Part shown: one piece after another, positions 11,363 through 22,390 of the stretch
How positions within the stretch are numbered: the stretch's first letter is position 1
How the letters are laid out: the number at the start of each line of letters is the position of its first letter
Source: Powellomyces hirtus
Taxonomy: Eukaryota; Chytridiomycota; Chytridiomycetes; Spizellomycetales; Powellomycetaceae
Direction of reading: 5' to 3'
NCBI GenBank assembly: GCA_025526995.1
Contig: JAHLKG010000005.1
Location: 124,001 to 188,000 of the forward strand
DNA: 64,000 bases
Notes under the pieces: generated by a model
Seen by the model: the letters and a program-made list of their open reading frames with translations, nothing else
What the model was told of the DNA's origin: nothing
Database searches by the model: none
Made by a program: the position numbers and the translations under genes

Positions 11363-12698
11363 TATGGATTCGGTGCTGTTGCGGGTGCTATGGAATGCGC
11401 ATGTTTATGTGTTTATTTGCAGCTCAAGATACAATGAACGATGGGCGGTGAAGATATTAATACTGTATGCAAACAAGGAGGACGAACGGCGCAGAGCTCT
11501 CTTCTTATGTAAATTGTAGTGCCCCTCGATCATTATCAGCCATTGCTCGGACGCCTCCGACGGACCAACTGGCACGCGGGGGACTCTCCCGCCGTGCACA
11601 TCAACAAGTTCTTGGTATGGCTCGTGCGTGCTCTACAGCGGCGGGTAAAAGCCTTGAACACCCCCTGGCACAACCCATCCCGTCCAGCGCGTCCCACCCA
11701 GAGCTGTAAAGCAGTATGCCATACTGGATCAAATACTCGTACCGCAACAACACTCGACCGAACTGAGCAGAACCCAGCAGAACTCAGCAGCAACCTTGAT
11801 TGCAGGCCTCTTCCCAAAATGAAATACATTCATGCATGCACCTACTAGACTCAAGCGTTAATCAATGTAGCAAACACACTGGCAATCAAGAATAGCAGCG
11901 GCGACCGTAGTATTCATGCCAGGCTTGCGGCGCAAAACGGCATCTGGGTACAATGTTGGCACGTCCAAGTTGGACTGACAGACAGAAATAGAAAGAACCG
12001 GCAAGAAGGGAGGGACGTTGGCGAAGACATGGGCGTGACAAAAGCCGAATCCTCAGATACAAGAGTGTCAACCTTCATGATGCAGAATGTTCATGTGGAT
12101 CCGTTCCATTCACGCTTGAGCGCTTCATAGAATCTCATGGAATAGTATGTTGATTAGTTCCAGAAATCACACCATGACTTTTGGCCGAGGCGTTATCAGA
12201 TTTTAGATGGCGCTTCAGAATTGTTAGATCTCCCGCGCGAGTCGCCCAGCTGTCTTCCTTTTCACGTCCCTGTCGCAGATGATCTACGCTCACACCTTTC
12301 CACCCCGTGGATAGATAGACACAATCAGAGATGTGTCGCCCTCCTTCAGTCTTTCCCTCCCTCGTCTCTGCCGTGCCATCCGTCCAGATACACTTCTTTG
12401 CAGCAGCCTTCTCCACCTATCTCACCAAATCACATTCCGTCTGTCTCTATGTACCTGTCAAGTCCACCATGGCAGCACTGGGCTTTCCTGGGCTTTTGTT
12501 CCCCACAGACAACCTCCTCCAAAGCTGCGCCACAGATGACCGCGCGCTCCACTTTAGGTTTTCCTCAGAGCTCGCAAAACCATTCCGACTTTCTTTACTC
12601 AAACTCAGAAGAATATCATATGTCGCTGTGGCTGTTATCACGTCAAGTCAGACTTTATATCATTTTCTCGACGACACCTCAACCTTGTCTCTGTCGTA
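11363..12698. other. Intergenic, no gene recognised
   Basis: The 1.3-kb spacer has several short overlapping frames on both strands and pyrimidine-rich sequence around 12230-12440. It holds the promoters of the flanking divergent genes. I recognise no gene. Confidence 0.5.
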
Positions 12699-14505
12699 AT
12701 GGCCACTCCGGCGGATTCTAACGCGTTACCCTACGAGGAACCCCACATTGAGGACCTTCTCGTTATACTATCGTTTGTCTTTCTATTAAACTCCGTTAAC
12801 CACATTGTGGATACAAAACTGTACTGTGGGCTTGTAGGCCAAGTAAGCGCTGTCCGTTCCTTGCCTGTCGATGTTGGGGTTCCTAACGTCCTCGAGATTT
12901 TCATAGGAATAGTATGGGGAACACCCCTCGCCAACTGGCTGAGTCGCAGCTTCCAGGAGGCGGCTGTCCAATTGGGGTACATTGGGCTGATCTTGCTTGT
13001 GTACGAAGGTATGAGCCCCTTGCTGCAAAATGGTTGTCTGGACTGCTCTTGTTTACGAACGCTGCATGCATCATTCAGGTGGACTGCAGACAAATCTCAC
13101 ATCCTTAATGTCCGATCTCCCGCTCTCCATGCTCACTGCCATTACCGGTATCGTAGTCCCCATAGCGTTGTCCTACACGCTCATTGGGCTCGCAGACGCG
13201 AACGCTGTCCAATGCTTCGCTGCGGGAGCCGCCCTCTCGGCCACTTCCTTGGGAACGACGTTTAGCATTCTGACCAGTGCTCAGTTGACAACTTCACGAT
13301 TAGGCGTGTTGTTGACCAGTGCGGCGATGATTGATGATGTCATTGGATTAGTGATGATTCAAGTTGTCGCATCGCTGGGCGACGATTCTGGCACTCCGAC
13401 AGGACATGCGGTCGGGAGAGTGCTGGGGGCCACGGCAGGACTGCTACTGGTGTCTGTGGGCGGGGCTCTTTTATTGAGGAGAATGTCAAGATTTCCGGCC
13501 ATTTTCCACTTGATGAGCCGCCCCGAAATAGCTTTGATATTGCACTGCACGGTTCTCCTGATCCTCCTCACTGCGGCTGGTTTTGCGGGAGCGTCGGTGC
13601 TCTTTGCTGCGTTCTTGGCTGGAGTCATCACGACTTGGGCATTTGAGCACTGTCAGGAAGTGGCGGATACCGGTGTTTCCTCATCGAAGGTGATCACCGG
13701 CATGGCAGCATACGAGCACTACCTGGCTGCTGTCGTAGATCGAGTATTGAAACCCTTTTTCTTCGTAAGTTCTCAACTGTAAAATTCTACTCTCCATTGT
13801 TTCCTCAATAAATATTTGGCGGATGGTTAGGCGTCAATCGGGTTCTCCATCCCGATCAAAGATATGTTTAGAGGATCGACGATGTGGCGTGGATTAGTCT
13901 ACACCATACTCATGACGTTGGCCAAGCTATCCACTGGAATTTGGCTCGCGTGCACCTTTCTGCCTCCTCATTTGCTGGCGGCCATGGACCCGCGCTCCTA
14001 CTTGCGCACACAAAAAGCCCGTCACGATAATCTTCCACTGAGTGCAAGAAATGAGGTCAGTCGGTTGCAGATACAATATATGCTTGTGGATCTCCCCTGA
14101 TGACGGGTTCGTTTTCAGGTACCGCATACTTCCACCGCTTCTTTGAACAGGCAGGATACGCAAACTTCCCTCGAGTCAGCAGAGTCTGCGGTTTCTCATG
14201 ATGCCGGCGCACGCCCTGCTGACGAGAAACCGACCGCGATAGCATGCTACTCTCCGGGCATCCTCGGACTTGCGATGGTGGCACGGGGCGAAATTGCTTT
14301 CTTGATTGCTTCGGTCGCAAACAGAAGAGGAATATTTGATGGGAATGAGGAAATGTATCTAATTATCATCTGGGCGGCGATGCTTTGCACGGTAGTTGGA
14401 CCCATTTCAGTAGGACTTGTGGTCAAGGCCATGAGAGCCCGGGAACCTAAACCCGAGGTAGTATTAGGAGAGCGGTTAGATGAGCCGTCGGTGACAAGCG
14501 TATAA
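12699..14505 (+). CDS. Monovalent cation/proton antiporter (CPA2-like)
   Basis: Polytopic membrane protein of the Na+/H+ exchanger fold (PF00999-type), exchanging Na+ or K+ for protons. Five exons: 12699-12842, 12897-13008, 13079-13764, 13831-14055 and 14119-14505 give 517 aa. All introns are 54-70 nt and GT-AG. Splicing joins LYCGLVGQ to IFIGIVWGTP and LVYEG to GLQTN, both typical of the core. The ion-binding helix region reads TSAAMIDDVIGLVMIQVV, with the paired aspartates expected for CPA2. The last exon contains GLAMVARGEIAFLIASVANR, a conserved late helix. Loops between exons 4 and 5 are hydrophilic. Whether it sits in plasma membrane, vacuole or endosome cannot be told from sequence. 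Intron 1's acceptor (CTCGAG) is weak but is the only one keeping frame and helix. Confidence 0.87.
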
Positions 14506-15283
14506 AATAACAATAAATTAAATTCATCACATAAACTTGTTGATGTACTTGCTGGTTTTAACATCATGGGTTTTGCCGTTGATATCAACGATGAACGTCA
14601 ACAGGGAGCTGGCTGGATAGGCTGTCCAGCAATCGTAGATTACGGATCGGCTTAAGCGCAGAGGACGGTAACCCTAACCCTAACCCTAAGGTGGTATTTT
14701 GCGTGAGCATGCACCAGGAACCTCGCCCCGCACGTGACCGACGCGCTCGCTGCGCCCCTTTCATGAATCCCAGACAAGCAGGCCTCAGATGAAATATTCG
14801 TTGTTCAAGTAGGGATAACTAACCGATTGATAAGCTACCAGCAGCTTTGGGATACGATGGAAAACTAGGCAGAGGCATTCTGCTATGGACACTTTGCTAT
14901 TCACCACCATGGGGATCCGTCGCGGAGCCTCACACATGAATTTGATTCACCTATGCCCAGTAGTCACGCTACTACTACGGGACTATATCAATGCTGATAC
15001 AAAACGGTGGAAGAATCCGAAACCGTTGAGGAACGGTCTAATGCCGATTCCCACGACGACAGTGAAGGAGGGTATCGTCTCATTTCTTGTAGTAGGGTAT
15101 GGGCAAGCGCGGGATGTACCGTCGTCCCGTCGGGATCTTGTGTACCAGAAGTTGCCGGTGCTGCTCCATAATGAATCCGTCTGATGGCCGAGCCAGCATC
15201 TAGTCTAGTTGGTGCGTACCTGCTGACGTGGCGTTAGAGTATGTAATTGACAGCTGCTCACAAAGTCTACCGAGTGGACGTTT
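14506..15283. other. Intergenic with interstitial telomere-like tract
   Basis: Apart from the telomere-like repeat at 14669-14689, the spacer holds a 99-codon ATG frame at 14885-15184 with no recognisable domain. I do not call it a gene. Confidence 0.4.
14669..14689. repeat. Interstitial telomeric repeat (CCCTAA)n
   Basis: Three full CCCTAA units preceded by TAA form a perfect 21-bp tract, equivalent to (TTAGGG)3 on the minus strand. That is the telomere unit of many fungi and animals. It is internal, flanked by unique sequence. Confidence 0.85.
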
Positions 15284-15692
15284 TTACCAGTTTGTCCCCA
15301 CCCTTTCCAACCAGCTTGCAAATAGGGCGGCTTCATCATTCGGCGTCTCACCTGTCAGTGGACTTCCCGTGCTTCGCATGCGCTGCTGTCTTGTTATCGC
15401 GAGGGAGGGCAGCGGAATGGCATCGATTAGGCCGTCATCGTAAGCCCGCATTGGTTCATTCTCAAAGGCTTGTCTCATTGCATCGTTGACGTCCACGTCT
15501 TCTCGGGACGAGATACTGACCCTTCTGCGCTTGGGTAGACTATAGCAGATGCATATGCTGAAAAGTATAGCGGCGACGACAAGCACTAGCCCCGACGAGA
15601 GGTAAAAACGGTCATTAGAGAACCCATGCTTTGGCCAGAGATTCCGTCTTACCTATTGCCACGGCGATGAAAAGTGTTCTGATGATACTCAT
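15284..15692 (-). CDS. Small single-pass membrane protein, unknown function
   Basis: Two-exon minus-strand model: exon 1 is 15653-15692, exon 2 is 15284-15585, with a 67-nt intron (GTAAGA...GGCTAG), giving 113 aa. Splicing joins MSIIRTLFIAVAI to VLVVAAILFSICICY, making one continuous hydrophobic segment at residues 5-29. A strongly basic stop-transfer stretch (SLPKRRRVSISSRED) follows, then an acidic/polar tail. That is the layout of a small signal-anchored membrane protein with a cytosolic tail of about 80 residues. I recognise no family. The formation of a single clean membrane helix across the splice site is the main support. It could be one exon group of a longer gene. Confidence 0.5.
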
Positions 15693-16570
15693 TTGATATC
15701 CTGAAGCTCTAATTGATGACGTGACTGATAGTCTTGCGACAATTTTGTAGAACTGGTTGTGGTGTGGGCTACGAAACAGTTCAATGAGGTACTGATGTCA
15801 AACGGGATGTCATGTGTACGGAAGTGAGTTCCAAAAAACGCCTTCCAACCACAGGAACTTCACGAGAGAATGATTTTGACTTCTGATATATCTGACAGGT
15901 GTGGAGGTTATCAGGCTGCGCTGCTGCCCCATCATGCCATCAGGGCCAGGAGAACAGATACGAGGCGGCGAGCCCAGGGGTGGCCCTGAACGCAACGGCT
16001 ATCCCAGGCCAGTGTGGAGTCTCATTCTCATTTAAGGTAATCAGATTATAACGCGGTGCTCCCTCAGACCAACTTCGTAGCTTCGAGGACCCTTTTCCTA
16101 CCACATGTTATTCCAGTCAACCTTTGACAGGATGTTATTTGATTTCGAGGTCCGTACTTCCCTCTAAAACATTCACTCCATTATCTTTTGCAATGATTGG
16201 AGTCTCCGCTAACCGCGAAACGAGTTAAAGGTCAGAAAGGAACATAGGTTGTGGTGGGTAGCTCATATAAGTGACATAGACAACTGCTTTCACAAAGTGA
16301 AACACAATTCATAAATTGTGCACCGTCATGCAATCAATTCGCATGACAGCACATCACACGAATTCCGGCTCTGTTCAGATAGATGCAAACGACAGGATTC
16401 AAATTTAAAGTGCGTCAGCTCCGCGAAAAAACAGCAGACAGGTTGCTAGGTAATGTTAATGAACATGCACCGCGCTCCGTCCGTGTTGAACAATTCGCCT
16501 TTTGGCCTTTACTGTAGGACGGAGTGCATTCGTCAACAAACGACCAAAACAACAAACAGCAAGTACCAGA
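15693..16570. other. Intergenic, no gene recognised
   Basis: Spacer of about 880 bp between divergent genes. Only short frames; nothing recognised. An in-frame upstream ATG at 16502 precedes the ATP12 start. Confidence 0.5.
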
Positions 16571-17896
16571 ATGTCCTTGTTTTTCCGATCCATGCTGCGG
16601 CCAGCGGGTCTGGTCGCTCGGTCTCGCGCTGCCTCCTCGGTGCTACTTCAGCGACCTGCTGTTCCTTGCATAAAGGTTCGTCTTTGAGTACTCTCGACTT
16701 TGAAGAATACAAGCACGAACATTCTGTCGTTCGCTGGACAAGAACCACACGGTTTCGCCGAAAATAAAGCTTACAGACATCTATCACCTTCAGACATATT
16801 CAACACAGCTGTCTCCGCAAGAACAGCAAGCCTCGGACTTGAAGGAGAAATATGCGACTAAAACTAGCGGGATGACGCGGTTCTGGAAGAAAGTCTCGGT
16901 GCAGAAAGTTGATGGTAGATATCTTTTGCGTAGAGTGGAGCGTTGCAAAGTTATGGTCCGCGGACTATGATCTCTGACAACGGCTTTTCTTGCACTCGCC
17001 CCCAGGAACATATCAAATACATCTAGACGGACGTTGCATGAAGACCCCAGATGGCAAGCCTATAGCGGTCCCAGAAGAGCGTCGCACTTTTGCAATGCTG
17101 GTTGCCGGAGAATGGGAGGGACAGGACAAACTTCTGAAATCGTACTCTCTACCGTTGGTGCGTTGAATAGCTTGGTCGCCAATGATCTCGTAGATCAATG
17201 CATGCCATTTTTTCTAACGAACGGATTTCCGTCGATGGAGTAGACATCCGTTATTGTGCGAGCTCTCGACTCCTTTTGTGATGATTCTATCCGGCAAGGG
17301 GTCATTGACAATCTTCTGAAGTACGCGGACACGGATGCTACTTGGTATGATCACAATCCGTGCAGGGACATGCCCTCATAGTGGAAGTCCGATTGACAGC
17401 ATTATTGCAGCTACTTCCAAGACTACCCAGAGTCCTTTGTGACCATGCAAGACACTCACTGGCGTCCTCTTCACCAATGGCTCGAATCGACTCTCAACAT
17501 CAAGCTGAAAACCACAGACGGAATCATTCCTGTTAAACAGGAACCCGCTACAGTTCAACGGCTGCGCGCCGAAATCGCGTCTTTTGACGATCTGACGCTC
17601 GCGGCGTTCGAGAAGGCTGTCATGAGCTCAAAGAGCTTTGTTGTCGCTATGGCTTTGGTCAAGGGGAAGATCGATGCTCCGGCTGCTGCCACGGCCGCCC
17701 GGTTGGAGGTTCTGCATCAGATTGACCGTTGGGGTGAAGTCGAGGACAGTAAGTTAACATGCACACTGCATGATACGACAATTGTTCGAAGTCTTTTTGC
17801 TAATCCTCGATTGTTTTTTGCTTCCTAGGTCATGACGTTGACAGAGAAGAGCTGACACGGCAACTGGGCGCTGTTGCATGCTCTTTGTTGCCATGA
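16571..17896 (+). CDS. ATP12: ATP12, F1-ATPase assembly chaperone
   Basis: Mitochondrial matrix chaperone that holds the F1 alpha subunit until it joins the alpha3beta3 hexamer. Six exons: 16571-16675, 16794-16914, 17006-17157, 17244-17344, 17411-17748 and 17829-17896 give 294 aa. All junctions are GT-AG and in phase. Residues 1-30 are a basic, hydroxyl-rich mitochondrial presequence (MSLFFRSMLRPAGLVARSRA), which favours the ATG at 16571 over the in-frame one at 16502. The family core follows: TRFWKKVSVQKVDGTYQIHL, GRCMKTPDGKPIAVP, LVAGEWEGQDKLLKSYSLPL, TSVIVRALDSF and LLKYADTDATCYFQDYPE. The C-terminus ends with the typical DSHDVDREELTRQLGA. Exon 3-4 splicing restores the SLPLTS block. Assignment is firm. 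Confidence 0.92.
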
Positions 17897-18261
17897 TCAA
17901 CTCCCGTTGCTAATCTCGATGTTGACAAGCGTACATAGCCCTTGCCCTCCCTACCTCCCATACAATCCATAGACAAACTCACTTCAACCCGCCCATTCAC
18001 AACTTTGATCATAACGTATTTATGTACCTTTAATGTTACTACAATCACCTCGGAGCAACAACTTGAAGAAGTTTTATGGTTTTCTGGCCCTTCTGGGTTT
18101 GATTAGACACCTAGGGAGGCGAATTCAAAGATTTCGGGAGAGGCTGATTGATATTGACCAAATGAAACAGAGAACACACAAAAATAGGGGTGCGTGTAGA
18201 GTGGAAAGCTAGGCACACTAGGGTGAGTAGGTAGGTCATGTTGGAGGGTTGGAGGTATCTA
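17897..18261. other. Convergent 3' region, ATP12 / PEX16
   Basis: The 365-bp spacer between converging genes contains only 3' UTR-like sequence. No gene seen. Confidence 0.5.
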
Positions 18262-19628
18262 TTAGTAGCCGGAGGTGTAAAAGTGCCACTTTTCCCACAG
18301 GGGCTGGTAGTCTCGCAGAATGCCTGTATTGTGTGCGATCAGTTACAAAATCCCGAAATTGCGGAAGTCAAAATGCAGTTGGGAAAGAAACACATACCCG
18401 CAAACAGAGAGATGAGCGGCCTCCTTCCAGCACCATTGATGAATGCATTCATGCGTTCTTTCGTCCATTGTGTGTAGAAGGGGTTTCGGAGAAGATAGTA
18501 CAGCAGCAGCCAGTATCGACGTTTGTACTCGTCGCGTTCGAGGAGAGTCAAGTCTGGGCGGAAACCAAATGTTGACAAATCCATGGAAGAGAACAAGCTG
18601 ACCAGTTCCATCGCGAGGGATATCAGGTACGGTTTATAAGAAGTTGAGCCAAGTTTCCGCAGGGTCAGAACTAAAAATCGACAGCAGTTAGCAAGTAACA
18701 AACGATAACAAATGAAGGGAAGCAGGTCTTACCATAAACTAGTGGTCGAAGGACAAACAGCCACTCTGCCCACATGCGGCCATTCTTCAAAGGCCGCAGC
18801 AAATCCATTGGTGTTTTCGCAGCCTCAGTCAGGGCTTTTGACAGAAGGTACTGGACGGCATGATCGTAGCCACCCTTGTCTTGTTTTGTTATTTGGTCGA
18901 CCTGTATATGCTCCTTCCCGGTTCGCTTGCCTTTCCATGTCACGGATGGAGCGTCGGGTGAGGGAGGTTCGACGGTGGCTGGGTCGTAGTCACGTTCTGG
19001 AACGGTGGCATGCATTGTCATCCGATTGCGAGAGAGGCGGAGGAGCACAGCTCGGCATAGCACTCTAGATGATTGTAAACGAGGCCATCAGTCAACCCGG
19101 AACCTAGGTGAAACCTAGGTGATCGGATGATCGTGCTTCCGCCCTGCGAAACGTACTTGATAATCTCAATCGAGAGTACAGCCCGGCCCTTCCCTTTCTT
19201 TCCGCCGACTTTCGTGGCAGCCATCTCTGTCAAAACCTCGAACATTTGCACGATCGTCAAGATATATGATATGCGCTTATACGCGCCGCCACTCCGAAGC
19301 ATAAACCGCGTATATCGGTTGAACTTGCTCGCTGGGGTTTCGGGCTGCTGACGCAGAGCAGCTTGTGAGAGTATGGTGTCGTGGTATAGAGAGACGAGGT
19401 TGACGGAGGCGAAAACTAGAACAAGGTTGTTTGACTGTTAGAAACGCAAAGGAATGTGCTAGGATCTCGTCAACGGGAACAATACATACTTGCTTCAGAA
19501 GCCATGTCAGCATCCTGGAAGCGACCCGGGAGGATATAAGTCAATGAACGGAGCCCACTCTCCAGACCGCTGATTTGTGGTGCATTGTGAAGGACAAAGT
19601 TTTCGTATTTGGACACGAGTTCCGCCAT
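18262..19628 (-). CDS. PEX16: PEX16, peroxisomal membrane biogenesis factor
   Basis: Membrane peroxin that helps bring membrane proteins to new peroxisomes. Five minus-strand exons: 19490-19628, 19157-19415, 18733-19064, 18398-18670 and 18262-18323 give 354 aa. The start at 19628 gives MAELVSKYENFVLHNAPQIS, then ESGLRSLTYILPGRFQDADM, the diagnostic Pex16 N-terminus. Exon 2 continues IFASVNLVSLYHDTIL, and the FNRYTRFMLRSGGAYKRISY block is conserved. Exon 4 contains SYKPYLISLAMELVS and the RDEYKRRYWLLLYYLLRNPF region. The last exon encodes DYQPLWEKWHFYTSGY, a typical end. The gene converges on ATP12 and shares an upstream region with TYR1. An acidic/basic insert at about residues 150-200 looks lineage-specific. 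Confidence 0.92.
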
Positions 19629-20171
19629 CTTTCCAAGAGTACCCAGCGATATCGGCACGAGAAAGTATGCAAGGGGTAGAATCGATTCAAAGCTGCTGTT
19701 ACGCGGGCTTCCGGGCAGAATGGGTTGCGCAGGGGTTTCTGCGGAGCGAGGCAGAGATGAACGGTTTAGGCCGTACCCAGAATGTTGACAGTTCGTGGTC
19801 CGCCAAATGAAATTCCGTCGTATCTAGCCGCTTGGACACGGTTGCAGCAAGCTTTACCACAGTTGCGAGATCTGTGACGCAAAGCACAGTCCAAAAGCGT
19901 GGTGCAATGCAATCTTCCTTGAGATTGGACCGATGAGTTTTCGTTGAGAGTTCAAGCGTATTACAGCCGGGGCTCCGAGTTCATCCACACCGACGAGTCG
20001 GAAGGTCAAAGTTGCACCAAAAGCTGCTTATGGCATGATTGTCACTCTGCGATCTTCCCCCCAACGCTGCTTCATTGACGGAATTGACAGACGGACCCAC
20101 AAACAGCAAGTGGGCAGATAGACCAGCGCTGACCCAGGGTACACTGACAGGAAGGACGGTCATAAGCAAAC
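19629..20171. other. Divergent promoter region, PEX16 / TYR1
   Basis: The 543-bp spacer between divergent genes should carry both promoters. No recognisable gene or repeat. Confidence 0.5.
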
Positions 20172-22237
20172 ATGGCCGAAGCAGACGAGAAAGAGCGTGT
20201 GGAACTAGGCATTATCGGCTTGGGTATGCCTCTCGCAGTCAGCCTTTGAATCCCCAGACCTATATCTCTAAAAATCCTGCTTCGCATTTTTTGCAGGTGA
20301 TATGGGACTCTTATACGGTCGATCCTTTCTTGCTGCCGGGTGGAAGCAGTATGTCTAATTCTTGTCAGTCATATATTGGCACCAGACCCAGTTGACGCGC
20401 TGCGATCTCCTGAATAGTGTGAACGTTTGTGACATACCTTCTCGGTATGCCGAACTCCAAACGAGCCTTGCTGGTACGTCAAAGTTGAGGAACCTTATTG
20501 GTCAATGCGATTCTGATGTCCCTGTCGCCTGCGCTATGTAGGCTCCGGCATGAACCTTCTTCCTGATGGGTATGCCGTAAGTCGACGCAGTGACTTCATT
20601 ATATACAGCGTTGAAGCAGCAAACATTCAGCGGGTAGTTGCAATGTATGGACCGGGTATGATTAAGGGTAGAAATACATGACACACCGTGCAGGCCCACG
20701 GCTCACCGCTGTCCTTTTCAGGTACCAAGCTGGGAGCCATCGTGTGTGGACAGGTGCGTGGTTGATGCGTTAGAAACTCTGTTAACAAAAGCTCAACACT
20801 CCCTGCGATTGTTCAAACATCAGACATCAGTCAAAGAACCGGAAATCCGCGCCTTCGATGAACATCTCCCATCAGATGTCCACATCGTCACCTGCCACTC
20901 GATGCATGGTCCTCGCGTCAACCCCACGTCTCAGCCGATGGTCATCATCCGACACAGAAGCTCAGACGCTGCATTCAACCTCACAGTCCGCATCCTCGAA
21001 TCCCTCAAGTCAAACATCGTTTACCTGTCACATCTTGAGCATGATCGCATAACAGCTGACACACAGGTTGCAACACATCTGGCGTTCTTAAGGTACGTGC
21101 CTTGCTCGCGCTCATGTGTGGTTCCATCGCAATTCTTGATTGATTTTGTGCATGATCCTCAGCATGGGCACTGCCTGGAAGGCATCTGCAACGTACCCGG
21201 TACGTAAGATACGTTTATGTCATGGTTAACTCCGACACTTGCTAATCTATGACACACATTAGTGGGAGAATCCATCATACATCGGCGGCGTCGAGAATGT
21301 CAAGACCCTCATGATGCTCCGAATGTACAGTAGCAAATGGCATGTTTACGCAGGTAACGTCTGGTCAAACCAGCGTGCCGCATCCAGGCGATACTGACAC
21401 ATTGCATTTGTTACTCCAAAGGTCTGGCGCTCCTCAACCCTAGTGCCAAGCCGCAAATTCGACAATACGCGAAATCGGTGTCGGCTCTCTTCAAAATGAT
21501 GATTCGTGAGGAAGAAGACGCATTCCGTGCTCGAATAGCGGCGGTATGTACTTTAGTTTGCCATGCTTCCTTATGTGAAGCCCCAAGCGAGTTACTTATT
21601 TCATTGTCGTTTTGACGAGTAGGCATCGAAATTCGTTTTTGGCGCAAAACCTTCCGACCCAGCTGCACACGACCTCCTACTCTCGGATGACGTGATGGAT
21701 CAGTTTGCATTGTCGGCCATCCCAAGGGACAAGCAAAAGCCAAACTCTCATCTCTCCCTCCTGGCCGTTGTCGATTGCTGGCATGCTCTTCAGATAAAGT
21801 AAAGAGTAATATGGTCAGGGGTTCCTTGACGTATGTTGTGACTGATGCGTTCCTCACAATAGTCCTTACGACCATCTCATTTGTCAAACTCCGCCATTTC
21901 GGATGCTGTTGGGGCTAACTGAATACCTGTTTCGATCGCCGCAGCTTCTCGAAGACGCCATCTCTACTGCACTTTACAATCGCGATATCCGGGGAGACGA
22001 TTGCGAGTTCTACACCGCCACGCGGGGATGGGTGGATTGCATCGAGTTGGGAGCGTTTGAGGGCTACCAGAAACGGTTTGAGGACACTGCCGCATTCTTC
22101 GAAGAGAGGCTCGTGGAAGGTGCTAAGGTAAGTGAATTTTGCCATTCTTGGTTTGGATGATCATCCCTCACTTCTCCATGCGCATCCAGGCTTCCGCCCT
22201 CCTGATCGAAACTCTGGCCAAGAAGATCGGTGGCTAA
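20172..22237 (+). CDS. TYR1: Prephenate dehydrogenase (tyrosine biosynthesis)
   Basis: Oxidises and decarboxylates prephenate to 4-hydroxyphenylpyruvate in tyrosine synthesis, with NADP+ in the fungal family. Twelve exons: 20172-20223, 20297-20348, 20418-20473, 20542-20655, 20722-20753, 20824-21092, 21163-21199, 21263-21353, 21422-21543, 21623-21798, 21863-22127 and 22190-22237 give 437 aa, near the yeast length of about 450. Exons 1-2 make the dinucleotide-binding IIGLGDMGLLYGRSFLAAGW. Exon 4 has SRRSDFIIYSVEAANI, exon 6 CHSMHGPRVNPTSQPMVIIR and ITADTQVATHLAF. Exons 7-8 continue MGTAWKASATYPWENPSYIG. An internal GTAAGT in exon 4 must not be used as a donor, because reading through keeps the conserved block. 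There is no chorismate mutase domain. Confidence 0.93.
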
Positions 22238-22390
22238 GCATATGTTGGTAACCATCATGTAGCGTTTATGAAAGACCAGATAGGCTGCAGGATACCCTAG
22301 ATCATTACATTGAATTTTGGAACACTTGTACTAGCATAATATACATACTCCCTCCCATGAGTTATTTTTCGTTTTGTCGCAAAGTCCAAC

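Noticed and set aside
11519..11848. 109-codon plus-strand frame
   Set aside because: Starts with GTG and resembles no family; an antisense frame of equal length overlaps it.
14885..15184. 99-codon plus-strand frame near the telomere-like tract
   Set aside because: Begins with ATG but shows no domain, no splice partner and no hydrophobic or repeat pattern to support it.
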